Below, piece by piece: positions 6,104-7,350 of a stretch of DNA of 7,350 nt (position 1 is its first letter; every line of letters begins with the position of its first letter). Source of the DNA: JASFQI01 sp050115555 (GTDB lineage: Bacteria > Desulfobacterota > DSM-4660 > Desulfatiglandales > HGW-15); the NCBI GenBank assembly GCA_050115555.1, contig JASFQI010000249.1, forward strand, positions 1-7,350, in the 5' to 3' direction. The notes beneath the pieces are model-generated. The model was not told where the DNA came from. It searched no databases and saw only the letters and a program-made list of their open reading frames with translations. A program made the position numbers and the translations under genes.

Positions 6104-6670
6104 CTATCTCTCATGTAATCGACCAACCAATATGCTGATAAAGCACCCAAAGCCGTCATCGTCCGGATAGCCCTCGGTTGCGGGATTGAAGTTCGCCCGG
6201 ACCTGGTACCCGGGATTCGCATCCTTGAAATGAATCCAGCCGATATTTTCAGACCAGGCATACCCCTCAAAACCGCCTTCCGAGTCAATGGTTACCTGGC
6301 TGTCGTTGGTATTGAAGTGGATCCAGCCCGCTGTCTCGCTCCACGCGTACCCGGAGAGGTTGCCGAACCCGTCGTGATTCACTCCCCAGTTTTGGGCGGT
6401 GCTGTTGAAATACGGCCCTCCGTCGTCATTTCCCAGCTTGATCCAGCCGATGTTCTCCCCCCAGGCATGGCCCTCAAGGTGCGAAGCATAGACCGAGACC
6501 CCGCCGTGGGTGGGCCGGAAATTGACCCATCCCGCGTTTTCCGACCAGGCGTACTTGTATGTATCGTCGATATTGCCCTCGGAGGCCCATGACGATTGCG
6601 CAATCGACATGCCAAAAACCATGACCAAGATCAGAATCGATTTTGTGAGATAAGTGATTACTGGTCTCAT
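6104..6670 (-). CDS. Exported AW-S/G-E-x-x-GW repeat protein with short CFI-box-like C-terminus
   Basis: A 188-residue protein. Residues 1-30 form a Sec signal peptide: R2 and K10, then the hydrophobic core SILILVMVFG, then a likely cleavage near SSWA/S. The mature part carries four copies of the pattern AW-S/G-E-N/T-I/A-GW-I/V, at W42, W70, W110 and W139, spaced 28, 40 and 29 residues; between copies 2 and 3 is a longer Asn/Asp/Gly-rich segment. Such aromatic repeats suggest a small beta-rich surface or periplasmic protein; its function is unknown. The C-terminus, DDDGFG-C176-FIS..., resembles the CFI-box tail of exported deltaproteobacterial proteins, but only 12 residues follow the Cys, so the tail may be cut short. 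The start is supported by AGGAG (complement of 6677-6681) 6 nt before the ATG. It lies 169 bp downstream of the DUF1566 gene on the same strand. Confidence 0.8.
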   Translation of the reverse strand: MRPVITYLTKSILILVMVFGMSIAQSSWASEGNIDDTYKYAWSENAGWVNFRPTHGGVSVYASHLEGHAWGENIGWIKLGNDDGGPYFNSTAQNWGVNHDGFGNLSGYAWSETAGWIHFNTNDSQVTIDSEGGFEGYAWSENIGWIHFKDANPGYQVRANFNPATEGYPDDDGFGCFISILVGRLHER

Positions 6671-6692
6671 TTCAGACTCCTGATTCCAACCG

Positions 6693-6719
6693 ACAGGATG
6701 AACAGAATGAAACGGATGG
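6693..6719. repeat. Imperfect 9-bp tandem repeat (ACAGGATGA x3)
   Basis: ACAGGATGA, ACAGAATGA and AACGGATGG lie head to tail at 6693-6719, in the presumed leader of the leftward AW-S/G-E-x-x-GW repeat gene. The units differ by one, then about three, bases. It may be a drifted microsatellite or part of a dispersed short repeat; the window holds only this copy. Confidence 0.5.
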
Positions 6720-6775
6720 CCCTATCTCCCAAATATCCTTCAAATTTCCATTTTAAATCATTCATCGCGCGAAAC

Positions 6776-6797
6776 GCAGGGGGCGTATCCCCCCTGC
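6776..6797. repeat. GC-rich hairpin downstream of the DUF1566 gene
   Basis: GCAGGGGG (6776-6783) and CCCCCTGC (6790-6797) pair perfectly around a six-base loop. It starts 43 bp after the DUF1566 stop on the coding (-) strand. No T-run follows on either strand. It could end transcription of that gene, or form a cruciform like those just after variable regions in some diversity-generating retroelements; there the spacing is usually shorter. Confidence 0.55.
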
Positions 6798-6806
6798 ACC
6801 CCCCGT

Positions 6807-6836
6807 CAAAGCGTCCAAAGACTCAAAGGACCAAAG
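6807..6836. repeat. Four-unit CAAAG short repeat (8-9 bp period)
   Basis: CAAAG recurs at 6807, 6816, 6824 and 6832, each preceded by T or C; on the coding strand of the DUF1566 gene it reads as CTTTG units just after the stop codon. Spacing is 9, 8 and 8 bp, so the array is imperfect. Origin by slippage is plausible; function is unknown. Confidence 0.5.
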
Positions 6837-6839
6837 ATC

Positions 6840-7350
6840 CTATTGCCCTGCGCGGACAGGCCACACGTAGTATTCGGCGTAGGTCTTGTGGCCGCAGTAG
6901 CCCACGAGGCCAAAGCTCAGGGCCACGCACCACGCGTAGTTCGGATGGGCCGCGCGGCTAGTACTCGACCAGTAGTAGGCTCCGTGCACGCCCGTAAAGG
7001 CACGCATATCAGTACTTCTGACTGCTTCCGTACCATTCGATAAATGATATAACTCGGTTTTCGTGGGCAGGCGCCAGTCCCCCTCAACAGAACCATCACT
7101 AAGTCCGCCTACACCGTTACAGAGTTGCGCAGCTCTATCATGTGCATTCGTTCCGTCCCTTGTATCTACCCAAAAAGCGTATTGCCCACCCCAATCCGCA
7201 TTTTTCAACCATACGAGGCAGGTGGTCAGATCCGTCACCGTACCATCTCCATTGTCACACCACCTCGTTCCATTCAGCGTGCCTGAACACACACAACCCC
7301 CATGACGATTGCCTGTCAGCCCTACCTCTGTTTCATTTGAAAAGATCTTG
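6840..7350 (-). CDS. DUF1566 (Lcl C-terminal-like) domain protein, 5' part outside the window
   Basis: The frame is open from the right edge to a TAG at 6840-6842, about 169 codons here. No start is needed inside the window: the GTG at 7290-7292 is internal, because the frame continues upstream (NETEVGLTGNRHGGCVCSG) with no Shine-Dalgarno. Family blocks are DNGDGTVTD, then TCLVWLKNADWGG, then EGDWRLPTKTELYHL, then YYWSST, and the terminal YVWPVRAGQ. DUF1566 is a C-type-lectin-like fold used in exported or surface binding proteins. Several cysteines (in CVCSG, RWC, TTC and QLC) could form disulfides, which fits an exported protein, but the N-terminus is not visible. The last 45 residues look hypervariable (separate entry). 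The repeat-protein gene lies downstream on the same strand. Confidence 0.88.
   Translation of the reverse strand, partial: KIFSNETEVGLTGNRHGGCVCSGTLNGTRWCDNGDGTVTDLTTCLVWLKNADWGGQYAFWVDTRDGTNAHDRAAQLCNGVGGLSDGSVEGDWRLPTKTELYHLSNGTEAVRSTDMRAFTGVHGAYYWSSTSRAAHPNYAWCVALSFGLVGYCGHKTYAEYYVWPVRAGQ
6843..6977 (-). other. Candidate DGR variable region at the 3' end of the DUF1566 gene
   Basis: An invariant frame, YYWSSTS...AW.V.L..G.V.....K...EYYVWPVRAGQ, surrounds positions filled by unlike residues (R, A, H, N, Y, C, A, S, F, L, G, Y, C, G, H, T, Y, A). Every codon at those positions ends in C or T (CGC, GCC, CAT, TAC, TGC, TTT, CTC, GGC, CAC), as expected if a template had AAC or AAT there and only the adenines were changed. 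Fixed codons between them (GTG, CTG, TGG) contain no A. This matches how DGR variable regions encode lectin-fold ligand surfaces. No template repeat, Avd or reverse transcriptase is in the window, so the site would be served in trans, by genes beyond the edge, or be a relic. Many such residues can only have C/T-ending codons, which weakens the argument. Confidence 0.45.

Larger units (their letters stand above)
6671..6839 (-). other. Spacer between two leftward genes, repeat-rich
   Basis: 169 bp, more AT-rich near 6725-6770. It contains a three-unit 9-bp tandem repeat, a GC-rich hairpin and a four-unit CAAAG array, each listed separately. No clear -35/-10 pair for the repeat-protein gene is visible on the - strand, and no gene. 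Confidence 0.5.

Noticed and set aside
6230..6592. + frame with repeated P-G-x-x-L-K-like segments
   Set aside because: The repeats are the complement of the AW-S/G-E-x-x-GW codons of the real - strand gene.
6671..6839. CRISPR-like array or DGR template repeat between the two leftward genes
   Set aside because: Repeat units are only 5-9 bp without uniform spacers, and nothing there resembles the candidate variable region.
7290..7292. GTG start for the DUF1566 gene
   Set aside because: The frame stays open to the window edge with plausible protein sequence and there is no Shine-Dalgarno; the gene is 5'-partial.

Overview
The window looks like a GC-rich anaerobic bacterium, probably a sulfate-reducing or syntrophic member of the Desulfobacterota (former Deltaproteobacteria). 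This is inferred from the gene mix: a selenoprotein SelD, a DUF362 ferredoxin-type protein, an acylating aldehyde dehydrogenase, and DUF1566 and AW-S/G-E-x-x-GW repeat surface proteins. No rRNA, tRNA, insertion sequence or CRISPR array is visible.

Left part (1-4330, + strand). A GntR/FadR-type (FCD) regulator at 177-926 is followed by a close-packed set of genes in the same direction: a CoA-acylating (methyl)malonate-semialdehyde-type dehydrogenase (989-2443), a small degenerate ferritin-like protein (2501-2935), and a DUF362 protein with two ferredoxin-like cysteine clusters (3005-4330). Gaps are about 55-70 bp and each gene has a clear Shine-Dalgarno sequence. The regulator and the dehydrogenase each have a promoter-like region with AT-rich palindromes that may be operators for the regulator. 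The set reads as an inducible catabolic or redox operon: an aldehyde is oxidised to an acyl-CoA, and two iron or redox-type proteins of unknown role accompany the enzyme. A large perfect hairpin follows the operon.

Middle part (4331-6103). A gap of about 390 bp holds a promoter-like site and a long, structured leader before selD. The selD gene is longer than a plain open-frame reading shows: it starts at a GTG at 4723 and reads through an in-frame UGA at 4774-4776, which sits exactly at the catalytic Cys/Sec position. A SECIS-like hairpin follows at once. SelD is therefore very likely a selenoprotein, so the organism must also carry SelA, SelB and tRNA-Sec, none of which is in this window. 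A 330 bp gap between convergent genes follows selD; it holds several small inverted repeats but no convincing gene.

Right part (6104-7350, - strand). Two probable surface or exported proteins are read leftward. One has four AW-S/G-E-x-x-GW repeats, a signal peptide and a short CFI-box-like C-terminus. The other is the C-terminal part of a DUF1566 protein, cut by the window edge. Its last ~45 residues look like a variable region of a diversity-generating retroelement (DGR): variable-looking codons all end in C or T, set in an invariant YWSST...AW...YVWPVRAGQ frame. No reverse transcriptase or template repeat is in the window. The 170 bp between the two genes contains two kinds of short tandem repeat and a GC-rich hairpin.
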